Of a DNA stretch of 64,000 nt, positions 1-9,955 are shown one piece after another. The notes below the pieces were generated by a model that was not told the DNA's origin, searched no databases, and saw nothing but the letters and a program-made list of their open reading frames with translations. The position numbers and the translations under genes were made by a program. The stretch lies in contig JANYGZ010000055.1 of the NCBI GenBank assembly GCA_025362235.1, forward strand, positions 62,001 through 126,000, in the 5' to 3' direction. Every line of letters begins with the position of its first letter. The first letter of the stretch is position 1. This DNA is from Ferruginibacter sp. (GTDB taxonomy: Bacteria > Bacteroidota > Bacteroidia > Chitinophagales > Chitinophagaceae).

Positions 1-1427
1 GCAGCAGTTCAAGCCTCTCTGGTGCCGGATTTTTTGTAAACGATTTCAAGTCGGTAAATTTCGCACTTATGCGTGATCCGACACAAATTGTGAATGCGCA
101 GCCACAGGCATACGAAACAGGCCTTCTTTCTTTTTATGGAAGAGCAAACTATAGCTATAAGGATAAGTATTTGCTTGCTGCAACCCTTCGCAGTGATGCC
201 TCCTCTCTTTTCGGACAGTCAAACAGAGCAGCGGTTTTCCCTTCTGTTTCTGCAGGTTGGGTGATTTCTGAAGAATCATTTATGCATGATTCTAAATTTA
301 TCAGTATGATGAAATTAAGGGCCAGTTGGGGTATTAACGGAAACAACTTCATCAATCCTTACCAATACAGTACCGTGGTAAACCCTAATTCCGGTCCCTC
401 ATTCGGAGGGTTAAATACCGCAGGAATCAGCATTCCTTACCTCGCTAATCCAGATGTAAAATGGGAACAGTCTCAGCAAACAGATATCGGGCTGGATATA
501 AATTTATTCAACAACGCCCTGGGCTTCACCATTGATTATTATAATAAAAAGAACTCAGGTGTGCTGATTCCCGTGGGAACTCCAATTTATACAGGCTATG
601 CTTCGGCAGCCGCTAACGTGGCCGATATCAAAAATAGCGGTATAGACTTACAGGTATCCTACCAAAAAAAATACACAAACTCTTTTTCGTGGAGTGCTTC
701 TGCAAATTTGGGATATAATAAAAACGAAACTACCGGGCTTGGCGAAAAGGGCCAACCGATCCCCGGAGGAAGCATTGGATTTATATTTCCGTCTCCTATT
801 ACTAATACTTATGTAGGCCGCCCGGTTGCCAGTTTCTATGGGTTTAAGGTAGAAAAGATAGATGAAACCGGCAAAATGATTTTTCAGGACCTGAACAAGG
901 ATGGAAAGATTGATAACAATGATAAAACCTATCTCGGCAGTGGACTTCCTGATTTAACTTATGGGGCAACCATCGGTGCAGAATACAAGGGATTCGATTT
1001 TAGCGCTTTTCTTTATGGAACATCCGGCAATAAAATTTATGATGCTACTGTCAGGCTGGATGCAAGTTATTCTAACCGGCCAGTATCCTATCAAGACCCT
1101 GGCGCTCCCAAAAATGTGTTGGGATCTGGTGGAACCGGAACATCGCAAACTGCTGTTTCAGATTTCTATGTAAAAGATGGTTCTTTTGCCAAACTGAAAA
1201 CACTTACGCTGGGATACAGCCTTCCCCAGTCTTTGCTCAGTCATATTCATTTGTCGCAGATGCGGGTTTATGTTACCGGACAAAATCTTTTCGTCATTAC
1301 AAAATATAAAGGAATCGATCCGGAAATTGGGCAGTCATCTTCTTCTAACACACTCGATGTGGGCATCGACCGTGGGTTTTATCCGCAACCGGTAATGTTT
1401 ATTTTCGGATTACAAGTAAAATTTTAA
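1..1427 (+). CDS. SusC/RagA-family TonB-dependent outer membrane transporter, C-terminal part
   Basis: The reading frame is open from base 3, so the gene starts before the window; about 474 residues are visible. They form the C-terminal half of a SusC-like beta-barrel: alternating aromatic strands, a stretch rich in FYGRANYSYKDKYLL-type barrel strands near the left edge, and a barrel-closing C-terminus ending in GLQVKF. Family role: TonB-driven import of oligosaccharides through the outer membrane, in complex with a SusD lipoprotein. The SusD gene follows after 21 bases, which supports the pairing. The xylan-type enzymes downstream suggest a hemicellulose oligosaccharide as cargo; this is inference. 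The plug and TonB box are outside the window. Confidence 0.95.
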   Translation, partial: SSSSLSGAGFFVNDFKSVNFALMRDPTQIVNAQPQAYETGLLSFYGRANYSYKDKYLLAATLRSDASSLFGQSNRAAVFPSVSAGWVISEESFMHDSKFISMMKLRASWGINGNNFINPYQYSTVVNPNSGPSFGGLNTAGISIPYLANPDVKWEQSQQTDIGLDINLFNNALGFTIDYYNKKNSGVLIPVGTPIYTGYASAAANVADIKNSGIDLQVSYQKKYTNSFSWSASANLGYNKNETTGLGEKGQPIPGGSIGFIFPSPITNTYVGRPVASFYGFKVEKIDETGKMIFQDLNKDGKIDNNDKTYLGSGLPDLTYGATIGAEYKGFDFSAFLYGTSGNKIYDATVRLDASYSNRPVSYQDPGAPKNVLGSGGTGTSQTAVSDFYVKDGSFAKLKTLTLGYSLPQSLLSHIHLSQMRVYVTGQNLFVITKYKGIDPEIGQSSSSNTLDVGIDRGFYPQPVMFIFGLQVKF

Positions 1428-1448
1428 AACTCAATAAAAGCCTTATAT

Positions 1449-3014
1449 ATGAAAAGTATTTCATTTAAAAAACAGCATTTCCTGCTCGTAAGTATTGTTG
1501 TGTTGTGCCTGATTTTTACTTCCTGCAATAAAGACGAACTGTTGAATAAAAATCCCATCACTTCTTTAAACAGCACCAACGCCTTGGTTACTGAGGCCGA
1601 TTATACTGCGCTCACCAGTGCTTGCTACGATCCAATTCAATGGCAGGTAATCAATGGTGCACAAACGCATATTTTGCCGGTAATGTTTCAGGACATCCGG
1701 GCCGATAACTGTCTTTCGCAGTGGGCATCTTACTGGACCTACGGTGCTGTATTCGACGACCTTCGGTTGATTGAGTCCAACAATACCAATATTGCTGCCC
1801 TGTGGCAAAAATGGTTTACTGCTGTAGCCCGGGCCAATGCTGCAATGCATTCAGATTCTACTTTCAAGGGGTTTGTAACAGAAGGCCTGCAGGCCCGATT
1901 GATAGCCGAAGCAAAATTTGTGAGGGCTTTCGCTTATTTTCAACTGGTAATAAGTTTTGGGGATGTGCCACTTATTACCAGCTATATCAGCACCACTTCC
2001 ACTAATGTAATTTATCCGAGAACGCCCGCTGCGGCTGTATATGCACAAATTGCAAATGATTTACTGGCTGCCGCAAAAGTTTTGCCCTTATCCTATAGTG
2101 GTGCAAATTTAGGTAGAGCTACCAGTGGAGGGGCTTATGCACTGTTGGCAAAAGCAAGTCTATACCAAAAAAATTACGCAGATACACGCAAGTATTGCGA
2201 AATGGTTATGAGTTCCGGAAAGTATAGCCTAGTGCCCAATTTTGCCGATAATTTCAGCCAGGATCACGAGTATAATTCCGAAGCCATTTTTCAGATCGGC
2301 TACATCTCCGGCATTTTTAATAAGCCATTCGAATCGGCTGAGGCTACACAAAATCAGGGGTCGGCTTCTTACCAGATGTTTGGATTAATTCCCGCCGGCA
2401 CCGGTGGCTATGGAAATTGTGTTCCCCGGCAGGGTTTAATTGATTTATATAATAATACAGATACCCGCAAAGACGCCACTTTTATTGTGCCAACTACCTA
2501 TCTGAATGATTTGGGTATGACGGCATACGATGCCGGTACCCAATATTATCATTATTACTGGACCAATCCGGATGCTTTAATTTCTCAGGCTTCTGTGCGG
2601 AAATTTTACATTCCTAAATCGACGGCTTTATCACTGACGAATTTAGGTAGTGATGGTTTGAATGAAAATATATTACGTTATTCGGATGTATTACTTATGC
2701 ATGCAGAAGCTTCTGTGATGGGTGCCGGTGGCGACGGACTGGGCTCGCTTAACGCGGTAATTCAAAGAGCCTATGGAGGAAATCCTTCGCATAATCTCAC
2801 TTCATTTACGTTGGCAGATGTAAAGTTGCAAAGACGCCTGGAACTTGCTACAGAAGGATGGGATCGTTTTACAGATTTAGTGCGTTGGGGCGATGCTGCT
2901 ACTGCACTGGCTTTTAAGCATTTCAAAGTTGGAAGAGATGAAGTATTACCAATACCACAAGGCGAAATTGATTTGGTAGGTGCTGGTATACTTGTACAAA
3001 ACCCAGGGTATTAA
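1449..3014 (+). CDS. SusD/RagB-family nutrient-binding outer membrane lipoprotein
   Basis: A 521-residue SusD-type protein. The N-terminus has a hydrophobic segment and a lipobox ending TSC at about residue 26, so it should be lipidated and surface exposed. The alpha-helical TPR-like SusD fold is indicated by the segments ARLIAEAKFVRAFAYFQL (around 150) and GGAYALLAKASLYQKNY (around 225). The C-terminal signature LPIPQGEID...QNPGY is typical of PF07980. It works as the lid of the SusC transporter and captures oligosaccharide at the cell surface. It starts 21 bases after susC and is followed by a strong terminator, so susC-susD form one unit. The substrate cannot be read from the sequence. Confidence 0.95.
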   Translation: MKSISFKKQHFLLVSIVVLCLIFTSCNKDELLNKNPITSLNSTNALVTEADYTALTSACYDPIQWQVINGAQTHILPVMFQDIRADNCLSQWASYWTYGAVFDDLRLIESNNTNIAALWQKWFTAVARANAAMHSDSTFKGFVTEGLQARLIAEAKFVRAFAYFQLVISFGDVPLITSYISTTSTNVIYPRTPAAAVYAQIANDLLAAAKVLPLSYSGANLGRATSGGAYALLAKASLYQKNYADTRKYCEMVMSSGKYSLVPNFADNFSQDHEYNSEAIFQIGYISGIFNKPFESAEATQNQGSASYQMFGLIPAGTGGYGNCVPRQGLIDLYNNTDTRKDATFIVPTTYLNDLGMTAYDAGTQYYHYYWTNPDALISQASVRKFYIPKSTALSLTNLGSDGLNENILRYSDVLLMHAEASVMGAGGDGLGSLNAVIQRAYGGNPSHNLTSFTLADVKLQRRLELATEGWDRFTDLVRWGDAATALAFKHFKVGRDEVLPIPQGEIDLVGAGILVQNPGY

Positions 3015-3060
3015 TTTAAATAACATTTTCCATAGGGCCTAGCAGCCGTTAGTTTTGGTA

Positions 3061-3086
3061 GCCTGGCTGGCAAGCCGGGCTTTTTT
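3061..3086 (+). terminator. Rho-independent terminator after susCD
   Basis: An 8-bp GC-rich stem (GCCTGGCT with AGCCGGGC, one U-G pair) with a 4-nt loop is followed by six T residues. It lies 47 bases after the SusD stop and separates susCD from the transporter/glycosidase operon. Confidence 0.85.
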
Positions 3087-3294
3087 AAACGCTGGCCAAT
3101 TATTTTACGCTTGTAAAAGAAGCAGGCACCATAAAAAAGTGGTGCAAATTCAGCAACAAATAAATTTTGCCAGAAGCTGGTTTCGGCCTTGCCTTAGATA
3201 ATGAAAGATAAAAGTTTAAGAAAAAAGAGTTGGTTGCCAATCCCATTATTTACAACTACTAAAATAAATTGACACCCAAACGAGAAGAGCTTTT

Positions 3295-3307
3295 GTTAAA
3301 CGTTTTA
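3295..3307 (+). promoter_or_regulatory. Possible LacI-type operator upstream of the sugar porter operon
   Basis: The sequence GTTAAACGTTTTA, centred on the palindrome AAACGTT, lies 13 bases before the transporter start. LacI/GalR-family regulators often bind AAACGTTT-centred palindromes. No such regulator gene is in the window, so this is only a motif-based suggestion. The rest of the 3087-3320 spacer shows nothing recognisable. Confidence 0.3.
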
Positions 3308-3320
3308 TTTAAATTTATAA

Positions 3321-5036
3321 ATGAAAAAAAATAATTTCTATATAATTTGGGTGGCGTTTACTGCTGCCATTGGCGGGTTTTTATTGGGCTTTGATGGGTC
3401 AGTAATTTCCGGGGCAATTCCATTTTATAAATCAGTTTTCAATTTGCAGGATGGCTCGTTTATGATTGGGTTTTCTGTTTCGTGTATTATATGGGGTGCT
3501 ATTTTAGGAAACCTCATTGCCGGTCCTTTAAGTGACCGGATAGGGCGTAAACCCTCCCTATTAATTGCTGCGCTCCTTTTTACGTCAACTGGGTTAATGT
3601 GTGCTTTTGCAAATTCTATTGAAGTTTTTTTATTGGGAAGAATTATCGGCGGGTTAGGTGTTGGCATTGCTATACTTGTGGCACCGGTTTATATTGCAGA
3701 AATAGCTCCCGCAAAAAAAAGAGGTTGGTTAGTTTCCTTCAATCAGCTCTTAATAGTGATTGGTTTATCGGCTGCCTATTTTTCAAACTATTTTATTTTA
3801 AAAACTGTTGAGGATCCGTTAGTTAACTGGCGTTGGATGCTGGGAGTTGAAACAATTCCTGCTATACTTTATTTTCTTTCAGTATTATTCATCCCGGAAA
3901 GCCCCCGGTGGTTGATTATGCATGGCAAAGATGAAGCGGCTTTAAAAATATTAACCAGTGTTGACGGAGAAGAACATGCCTGGAAAGAATATGATGAAAT
4001 AAAAAAAACTGTACTCACCGAAAAGAAAGTGAGTATTGCTGCACAGGCCAAAGAATTGTTTACAAAAAAAATGAAGTTAATTCTTATTATAGGGTTTGGC
4101 CTGGGTATACTACAGCAATTTTCTGGCATTAATGCGATACTTTATTATGCTCCGATGGTTTTTGAATCTGCAGGTGGAGGAAGGGATGCCGCATTCATGC
4201 AAGCAATTGTATTGGGTGTTGTTTTTGTTGTAATGACGGTCGTTTCTATGTTTTTGATAGACAGGTTAGGCCGTAAGCCATTGCTATATATGGGTGTGGG
4301 CCTGATGGCTCTGTCGCTGACTATTACGGGATTTTTATTTAAAAATGCAACCTACCAGGTCAACCAACATCAAATTGCTGCAGCTGCCGAATCTGTTTTT
4401 AAAGATGAATTTTGGGTAGTAGCAAAAAAGCAAAATTCAACATTAACCGGGTATGACGACTTTTCTGTCGCCGACAATAAGGCAACATTCAAAAAGAAAA
4501 ATATCGTTATCAGTTCATTAAACCTTGTTGATCAAGAAGGGCATGAAATTGAATTACGTAAAGATGCTTTTATTAAAAATGCTGCCGTTTTAAAAGACAA
4601 AGTATTTACAAGTGAACTTGATTTTTACGATGCAATAAAATCAATGGCTAACGGTACAACCATTAACATCGATTCGTATAAACCATTGTTGTTAAAGGAC
4701 GGTATCAAAATAAATTCCTTTTTTGTGCTGATAAGTATTTTGGGCTTTATTGCCGGGTTCTCTATTTCCCTTGGTCCAGTAATGTGGGCAATGTTTTCTG
4801 AAATATTTCCCAATAGGTTACGTGGCCTGGCCATTTCAATTGTTGGCGCAGCAAATGCTATAGCCAGTTTTTTGGTAGCCACTCTCTTCCCCATTCAATT
4901 AGCAAAATTGGGCAGCAGTGGCACTTATTTTATTTATGCAGGTTTCATGTTCTTCTGTTTGTGGTTTGTATGGAAATACATTGTAGAAACAAAAGGTAAA
5001 ACACTGGAACAATTAGAAAAAGAATTAATTAAATGA
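3321..5036 (+). CDS. MFS sugar porter (xylose-type H+ symporter) with an inserted extramembrane domain
   Basis: A 571-residue inner-membrane sugar transporter of the MFS sugar porter family. Family motifs are clear: DRIGRKP after TM2, PESPRWLIMHGK after TM6, QQFSGINAILYYAP in TM7, DRLGRKPLL after TM8 and VETKGKTLEQLE at the C-terminus. It is about 100 residues longer than usual. The extra residues (about 340-465) are hydrophilic, lie between predicted TM9 and TM10, and by the standard topology would be periplasmic. It overlaps the GH43 gene by 4 bases, so the imported sugar or disaccharide is probably a substrate of that enzyme. Xylose or a xylo-oligosaccharide is the likeliest cargo, by inference. 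Confidence 0.9.
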   Translation: MKKNNFYIIWVAFTAAIGGFLLGFDGSVISGAIPFYKSVFNLQDGSFMIGFSVSCIIWGAILGNLIAGPLSDRIGRKPSLLIAALLFTSTGLMCAFANSIEVFLLGRIIGGLGVGIAILVAPVYIAEIAPAKKRGWLVSFNQLLIVIGLSAAYFSNYFILKTVEDPLVNWRWMLGVETIPAILYFLSVLFIPESPRWLIMHGKDEAALKILTSVDGEEHAWKEYDEIKKTVLTEKKVSIAAQAKELFTKKMKLILIIGFGLGILQQFSGINAILYYAPMVFESAGGGRDAAFMQAIVLGVVFVVMTVVSMFLIDRLGRKPLLYMGVGLMALSLTITGFLFKNATYQVNQHQIAAAAESVFKDEFWVVAKKQNSTLTGYDDFSVADNKATFKKKNIVISSLNLVDQEGHEIELRKDAFIKNAAVLKDKVFTSELDFYDAIKSMANGTTINIDSYKPLLLKDGIKINSFFVLISILGFIAGFSISLGPVMWAMFSEIFPNRLRGLAISIVGAANAIASFLVATLFPIQLAKLGSSGTYFIYAGFMFFCLWFVWKYIVETKGKTLEQLEKELIK

Positions 5037-6694
5037 TGAATGTAATCACTAACCCGATATTGAAAGGCTTCAATCCCGACCCATCCATTATTCGGGTGGA
5101 AGATGACTACTATATAGCCACATCAACTTTTGAATGGTTTCCCGGTGTACAAATACACCATTCAACCGATTTAAAAAATTGGAAATTAATTGAAAGGCCA
5201 CTTAAGCGGTTATCGCAGTTGGATATGAAAGGTGTTCCAGATTCCTGCGGTGTATGGGCTCCCTGCTTAAGTTATGGGAACGGTAGTTTTTACCTGGTAT
5301 ATTCCAATGTAAAATCTTTTGCCGGTGTTTGGAAAGACACCCCCAATTATTTGGTTACCACAAATAATATTAATGGCGATTGGTCAGATCCCATATTTTT
5401 AAATTCAAGTGGTTTTGATGGAAGTTTGTTTCATGATGAAGATGGTAGAAAATGGTATTTGAGTATGCGGATAGATCACCGCAAAGGAAAAATGTTTGGC
5501 GGGGTTATTCTGCAGGAATATGAACTTACTGCGCAAAAATTAACCGGGCCGGTCCGCCATATTTTCGAAGGTTCCAGTTTGGGATTAACAGAAGGCCCAC
5601 ACCTGTATAAAAAAGACGGCTACTATTATTTAGTAACAGCAGAAGGGGGTACAGAATACGGCCATGTAGTAACTATAGCCCGTTCAAAAAACATTGAAGG
5701 CCCTTACGAATTAAGCCCCAATCATCCCTTTGTAAGTTGTAGAGAACAAAAGAATTATTATTTACAAAAAAGTGGGCACGGAGATTTAGTACAAATGAAA
5801 AACGGAAATTGGGTTGCTGTATTCTTAACTGCCCGTCCGGTTACGCCCCAGGGACTTTGCATCCTTGGCAGGGAAACATCAATAGAAACGGTAGACTGGC
5901 CCAAAAACGATTGGCCGGTTTTAGGCAGCGGAACCAACCGGCCACGGGTGGAAGTGCCTATGAATGAATTGCATGCTAACGGAATTTATAGAACAGAAAG
6001 CAGGGATGACTTTACAAGTTTGGAACTGGATTTAAATTTTCAATCTTTAAGAATTCCTATTACAGAAGATTGGGCTTCTTTAAAAAACCGGCCAGGATTT
6101 CTTACATTGTACGGTAGGGAATCATTGACATCAACGCATGAGCAGAGTTTGCTGGCAAGAAGAATAGAAAGCCTAAAAATGGAAGCAGCAACAGCTATTC
6201 TATTTAATCCGGAATCGTTTCAACAACTTGCAGGGTTGGTGTGCTATTATAACACAGCTCATTTTCATTACTTGCTCATAAGCGCAAATGATGAAGGCAA
6301 ACGCTGTCTTCAAATTATTTCTTATGACCATTTTGAACATATTGAAGCCTATGAAGAGCCAATTATATTACCAGATAACGGTTTAGTTTTTTTGAAGGCA
6401 GCACTTAACGGCGCAGATATTCAGTTTTATTATGCCATCAAAGAAAATGAATGGATTATCGCTGGCTCAATTTTAAATGCAGGTATTTTGTCGGATGATT
6501 ATGTACGTGAAGGGGGCACCCGTTACAGGCCTGCGTTTACGGGTGCCTTTGTTGGCTTGTGTTGCCAGGATTTAACAGGCAATAAAATGCCAGCCTATTT
6601 CGACTGGTTTAGTTATCAAAATCAGGAGTATGAAATTGACTCCAGCATAAAAAAAGAAATCGAATGCGTAAAAGCTATTTCAACCAATGCCTGA
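5033..6694 (+). CDS. Glycoside hydrolase family 43 (beta-xylosidase / alpha-L-arabinofuranosidase type)
   Basis: A 553-residue GH43 enzyme with a five-bladed propeller. The three catalytic acids are visible: base D16 in NPDPS, the pKa modulator D129 in FDGSLFHDEDG and the acid E187 in LTEGPHLYKKDG. The C-terminal half (from about 340) fits the beta-sandwich domain common in GH43 beta-xylosidases. There is no signal peptide, so it should act in the cytoplasm on sugars delivered by the upstream porter. Its start overlaps that gene by 4 bases and its end overlaps the next gene by 31 bases, showing tight translational coupling. Xylosidase is more likely than arabinofuranosidase given the two-domain architecture, but this is not proven. 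Confidence 0.92.
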   Translation: MMNVITNPILKGFNPDPSIIRVEDDYYIATSTFEWFPGVQIHHSTDLKNWKLIERPLKRLSQLDMKGVPDSCGVWAPCLSYGNGSFYLVYSNVKSFAGVWKDTPNYLVTTNNINGDWSDPIFLNSSGFDGSLFHDEDGRKWYLSMRIDHRKGKMFGGVILQEYELTAQKLTGPVRHIFEGSSLGLTEGPHLYKKDGYYYLVTAEGGTEYGHVVTIARSKNIEGPYELSPNHPFVSCREQKNYYLQKSGHGDLVQMKNGNWVAVFLTARPVTPQGLCILGRETSIETVDWPKNDWPVLGSGTNRPRVEVPMNELHANGIYRTESRDDFTSLELDLNFQSLRIPITEDWASLKNRPGFLTLYGRESLTSTHEQSLLARRIESLKMEAATAILFNPESFQQLAGLVCYYNTAHFHYLLISANDEGKRCLQIISYDHFEHIEAYEEPIILPDNGLVFLKAALNGADIQFYYAIKENEWIIAGSILNAGILSDDYVREGGTRYRPAFTGAFVGLCCQDLTGNKMPAYFDWFSYQNQEYEIDSSIKKEIECVKAISTNA

Positions 6695-7773
6695 TTCTTG
6701 TCGTTTCGCTGTTAATTTTTTCATGTAAAAATTCAAACGTAAAAACAGCTGCTGATCATAAACTGGCTAAGTTTGAACCTGCAGATGGAGAAGTAATTCT
6801 TTTTGTGGGACAGGAACCGGAATCAATTGGCGGAACTGATTTGTATCACGATGGATATTTTGACCACTATCCCCCGGCGGGTGGCTTTACGCAATACACT
6901 GATTTTTTATCGGGTCACAAAGGATTTAATTTTACCTATAAAGGATTAAGTGGCCTAACGGAATTTGATGATTGGGGTGATGGGCCAGAGAATATGTCAA
7001 TCACTGTTTCTGATTCAACATTCAAAAATTCTTGTCTTGCCATCGGGCTTGATATTAGCCAGGGGCATGACAGTATAACAGCGGCTGGCGGGCATGATGA
7101 TTTGATTTACCAATTAGGTGACTGGTTAAAAGGGTTGGGAAACCGGCCGGTGTTTCTCCGTATTGGCTATGAGTTTGACGGGTTTGACTGGAACCACTAT
7201 AAAAAAGAATTTTACATACCTGCATGGAAAAGGATAAAAACAAAACTTGATTCGATGGGCGTAAATAACACTGCCTTTGTATGGCAATCAAAAGGTGCCG
7301 GAGCAACAAGGGAAATTATGAATGAATTTTATCCTGGTGATGAATATGTTGATTGGGTAGCGTATTCATATTTCATTCCCGCAGATTCCAGTAATCCGAT
7401 GATGCAATTTGCAAGAGACCACAAAAAACCATTAATGATTGCTGAATCAAGTACCGTATTTTTAGATTCAAACAACATTTGCAAACCACTTGATCTTACA
7501 AAGCAGGCGGATGCAGAATGGGCCTGGAGAGATTGGTTCATGCCCTATTTTCGTACAATAAAAAGAAACCGGGATGTGATAAAAGCCATTCACTATATCA
7601 ATGCTCCCTGGAAAACAAGATTGATGTGGAAAGACAATCCTTATTTTAAAAACATAGATGCAAGAATTACTAAGAACGATTCATTAAAAATATGGTGGCT
7701 AAATGAAACTTCTCAAAACATGTATTTAAAAGCATCGGATACTTTGTTTTCGCATTTATGGCATAAAAAATAA
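6664..7773 (+). CDS. GH26-like glycoside hydrolase lipoprotein
   Basis: A 369-residue protein with a lipoprotein signal (Cys21 after LLIFS). The body resembles the GH26 mannanase/xylanase clan-A TIM barrel: RPVFLRIGYEFDG places a likely acid/base at E170, and KPLMIAESS places a likely nucleophile at E261 at the end of a strand. It would be anchored in the periplasm or at the outer membrane. It starts inside the end of the GH43 gene and precedes the PhyH gene by 5 bases, so it belongs to this operon. The exact family and substrate (mannan, mixed-linkage glucan or xylan) are not settled by eye. Confidence 0.7.
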   Translation: MRKSYFNQCLILVVSLLIFSCKNSNVKTAADHKLAKFEPADGEVILFVGQEPESIGGTDLYHDGYFDHYPPAGGFTQYTDFLSGHKGFNFTYKGLSGLTEFDDWGDGPENMSITVSDSTFKNSCLAIGLDISQGHDSITAAGGHDDLIYQLGDWLKGLGNRPVFLRIGYEFDGFDWNHYKKEFYIPAWKRIKTKLDSMGVNNTAFVWQSKGAGATREIMNEFYPGDEYVDWVAYSYFIPADSSNPMMQFARDHKKPLMIAESSTVFLDSNNICKPLDLTKQADAEWAWRDWFMPYFRTIKRNRDVIKAIHYINAPWKTRLMWKDNPYFKNIDARITKNDSLKIWWLNETSQNMYLKASDTLFSHLWHKK

Positions 7774-7778
7774 TTGTT

Positions 7779-8486
7779 ATGGAAAATTATCAACAGGCGG
7801 CAGAACAATTCTGGAAAGATGGGTACCTGATTCTTGAAAATTTTTTTCCGGGTGATGTTATGGATGAAGCCAACGAAATGATATTACAGCATTTTGGTCT
7901 TGATCCAAAATGGGAACACACAGATGAATTCATTTCTAAATCGGCAGTAGAAGTAGTTCCCTGGTTCCCTTATCGTGAGGGAAATACAAAACTGGATACT
8001 ATTGATAAAAACCATGGAATGAATGCTATTACCAGTGCCATTTTAAAAGATGGTTGGGAAAATTTGTATTGCATGGCAATGTTTTCAAAGCAGGGAAGCA
8101 AAGGACAGGCGTGGCACCAGGATTGTCCGCCGGAAAATAAATTGAAATACAATTTAAACCGGTTGGTATATACACATGACATAAATGAAGCAACCGGCGG
8201 AGAAATAATAATTTATCCCGAAACACATAAAGCCGGCGAGTTACCAGCAGGAGTACCCGATGCTGATATAGATGGACAAATGATGTATGCACCAAAAAAG
8301 GGCACTATGATTTTTTTACACGGCCATTGCTGGCACAGGGTAAAGCCGGTTAAAAGTGTATATCGTATATCTACAAATTTCAGGGCTGTGCCATTGGGTG
8401 TGCCTGAAGATATTACGGACATCTGTGTATATAGAAATATGCGGTATAAATTTTCAACCAGCGAAATGGTTGAAACCCGGGTATAA
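7779..8486 (+). CDS. Phytanoyl-CoA dioxygenase (PhyH)-family Fe(II)/2-oxoglutarate oxygenase
   Basis: A 235-residue protein with the double-stranded beta-helix oxygenase signature: HQD at 113-115 (His and Asp iron ligands), a distal His in the HGHCWHR segment at 181-187, and a downstream Arg near 196 that would hold 2-oxoglutarate. No signal peptide, so cytosolic. PhyH relatives hydroxylate many substrates. In a sugar operon it may act on a modified sugar or aglycone, but the sequence does not say which. It sits 5 bases after the GH26-like gene and 3 bases before a Gfo/Idh oxidoreductase, so it is co-transcribed. Confidence 0.8.
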   Translation: MENYQQAAEQFWKDGYLILENFFPGDVMDEANEMILQHFGLDPKWEHTDEFISKSAVEVVPWFPYREGNTKLDTIDKNHGMNAITSAILKDGWENLYCMAMFSKQGSKGQAWHQDCPPENKLKYNLNRLVYTHDINEATGGEIIIYPETHKAGELPAGVPDADIDGQMMYAPKKGTMIFLHGHCWHRVKPVKSVYRISTNFRAVPLGVPEDITDICVYRNMRYKFSTSEMVETRV

Positions 8487-8489
8487 TAA

Positions 8490-9479
8490 ATGAAAAAAGA
8501 AAAAATAAGATGGGGTATTTTGGGGGCAGGTGTAATCTCTCATGAATTTGCAAAAGATTTTAAGTTTATGCAACATGCAGCATTGATAGCTGTGGCTGCC
8601 AGGGATGTTGAGAAGGCTAAAATATTTGCATCAGAATATAAAATTCTACAGGCACTAAGTTATGATGAATTGTACCGCAGTAGTGATATTGATGCGGTGT
8701 ATATTGCCACCACGCATAATTTTCATTTTGAACAAATTTTAAAATGTTTGCAAAATGGCAAAGCTGTTTTGTGTGAAAAACCTGTTACCGTAAATGATAA
8801 AGAATTTGAAGTCCTGGAGCAGGTATCAAAAAGTAAAAAACTTTTTTTAATGGAAGCCATGTGGACTTATTTTTTACCTGCCATCAACAAAGCAAAACAA
8901 TGGGTTGATGAAGGAAGGATTGGAAAGCTAAAAGTGATACAGGCCGATTTTGCTTACCCTATGAAAAAGGATATGGAAGGGCGTATGTACAATCCAATGC
9001 TTGCCGGCGGTTCGTTGCTTGACCTGGGTATTTACCCAATTGCATTGGCTTACTATTTTACAAACAAAGATCCTGTAAAAATTACAGCAACGGCAGATAT
9101 GACTGCAACAGGTGTTGATGAAAGTTTGGCCATGAATTTTCAATATGGCGATATTACAGCAACTTTATTTTCTTCCATTATTACCCGGATGACAAATGCC
9201 GGACGGATATTCGGCGACGACGGCTATATAGAAATTCCGGATTTCTGGCGAGCTTACGGATGTAAGCTTTATGATAAAGAATATAATCTTGTAGATTCTT
9301 TTGAAGATGATCGGGAATCACACGGGTTTATTTATGAAATGCAACATGCTAATGATATGATAATGGCCGGAGAATATGAAAGTTCGGTTGTACCACATAA
9401 AAGGAGTATGGCCATACAAGTAATAATGAAAAAAGTACGTAGCGAAATAGGATTAAAATACCCTTTCGAAAATTATTAG
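8490..9479 (+). CDS. Gfo/Idh/MocA-family NAD(P)-dependent sugar oxidoreductase
   Basis: A 329-residue cytosolic dehydrogenase. The N-terminal Rossmann motif WGILGAGVISHEFA binds NAD(P), and the family signature CEKPVTVN lies near residue 97. The C-terminal alpha/beta domain follows, with the GGSLLDLGIYP segment near 175. Such enzymes oxidise or reduce sugar hydroxyls, and relatives of this length include xylose and trans-dihydrodiol dehydrogenases. It is the last gene of the 3321-9479 operon. It lacks the Tat leader seen in the two longer family members at 26.0 and 30.3 kb, so it acts in the cytoplasm. Confidence 0.9.
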   Translation: MKKEKIRWGILGAGVISHEFAKDFKFMQHAALIAVAARDVEKAKIFASEYKILQALSYDELYRSSDIDAVYIATTHNFHFEQILKCLQNGKAVLCEKPVTVNDKEFEVLEQVSKSKKLFLMEAMWTYFLPAINKAKQWVDEGRIGKLKVIQADFAYPMKKDMEGRMYNPMLAGGSLLDLGIYPIALAYYFTNKDPVKITATADMTATGVDESLAMNFQYGDITATLFSSIITRMTNAGRIFGDDGYIEIPDFWRAYGCKLYDKEYNLVDSFEDDRESHGFIYEMQHANDMIMAGEYESSVVPHKRSMAIQVIMKKVRSEIGLKYPFENY

Positions 9480-9955
9480 CAGGTGTTGGAAATAAATTAG
9501 AAGAAGGAATTATATAAAAAGGGTATTGGAGAACTTTAAAAGGATAAGCGATAGTGTTTCATTTATAAATTCTATTTCCCAAATGATTATACCAGCCTAG
9601 TGCCGATACTAAATTCTTCTCGGTATTGAATCGCCAGAAACTGAGTTCACCATCGAATGCTGCTGAAACGAGTTGGTCAATGAGCGGGTAGAACTACTAC
9701 CAGAGAATGTTTTAAAAAACACTTAACTACTGGAGTTTCTGGGGCTGGAGGATAAAGCAGGATATTCGGAATCTAATTTACAGGAAAACATGCCAACCGA
9801 AGTATCAATTAGGCGTACCAAAAACATTCTTTAACGAGGCAATATTATCGTAAAATATCCTTCCCAAAATATAAGCCTTCCTGCATAATACTGATGCATA
9901 ATAATTCTTGTACGGTTGTACTAAAAACCTTCCTCCTGCACTACCCACAAAACGT
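9480..9955. other. Gene-free spacer
   Basis: 476 bases with no convincing reading frame, terminator or repeat. It separates the sugar operon from the Met-rich peptide gene, whose candidate promoter begins at its right edge. Confidence 0.6.
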
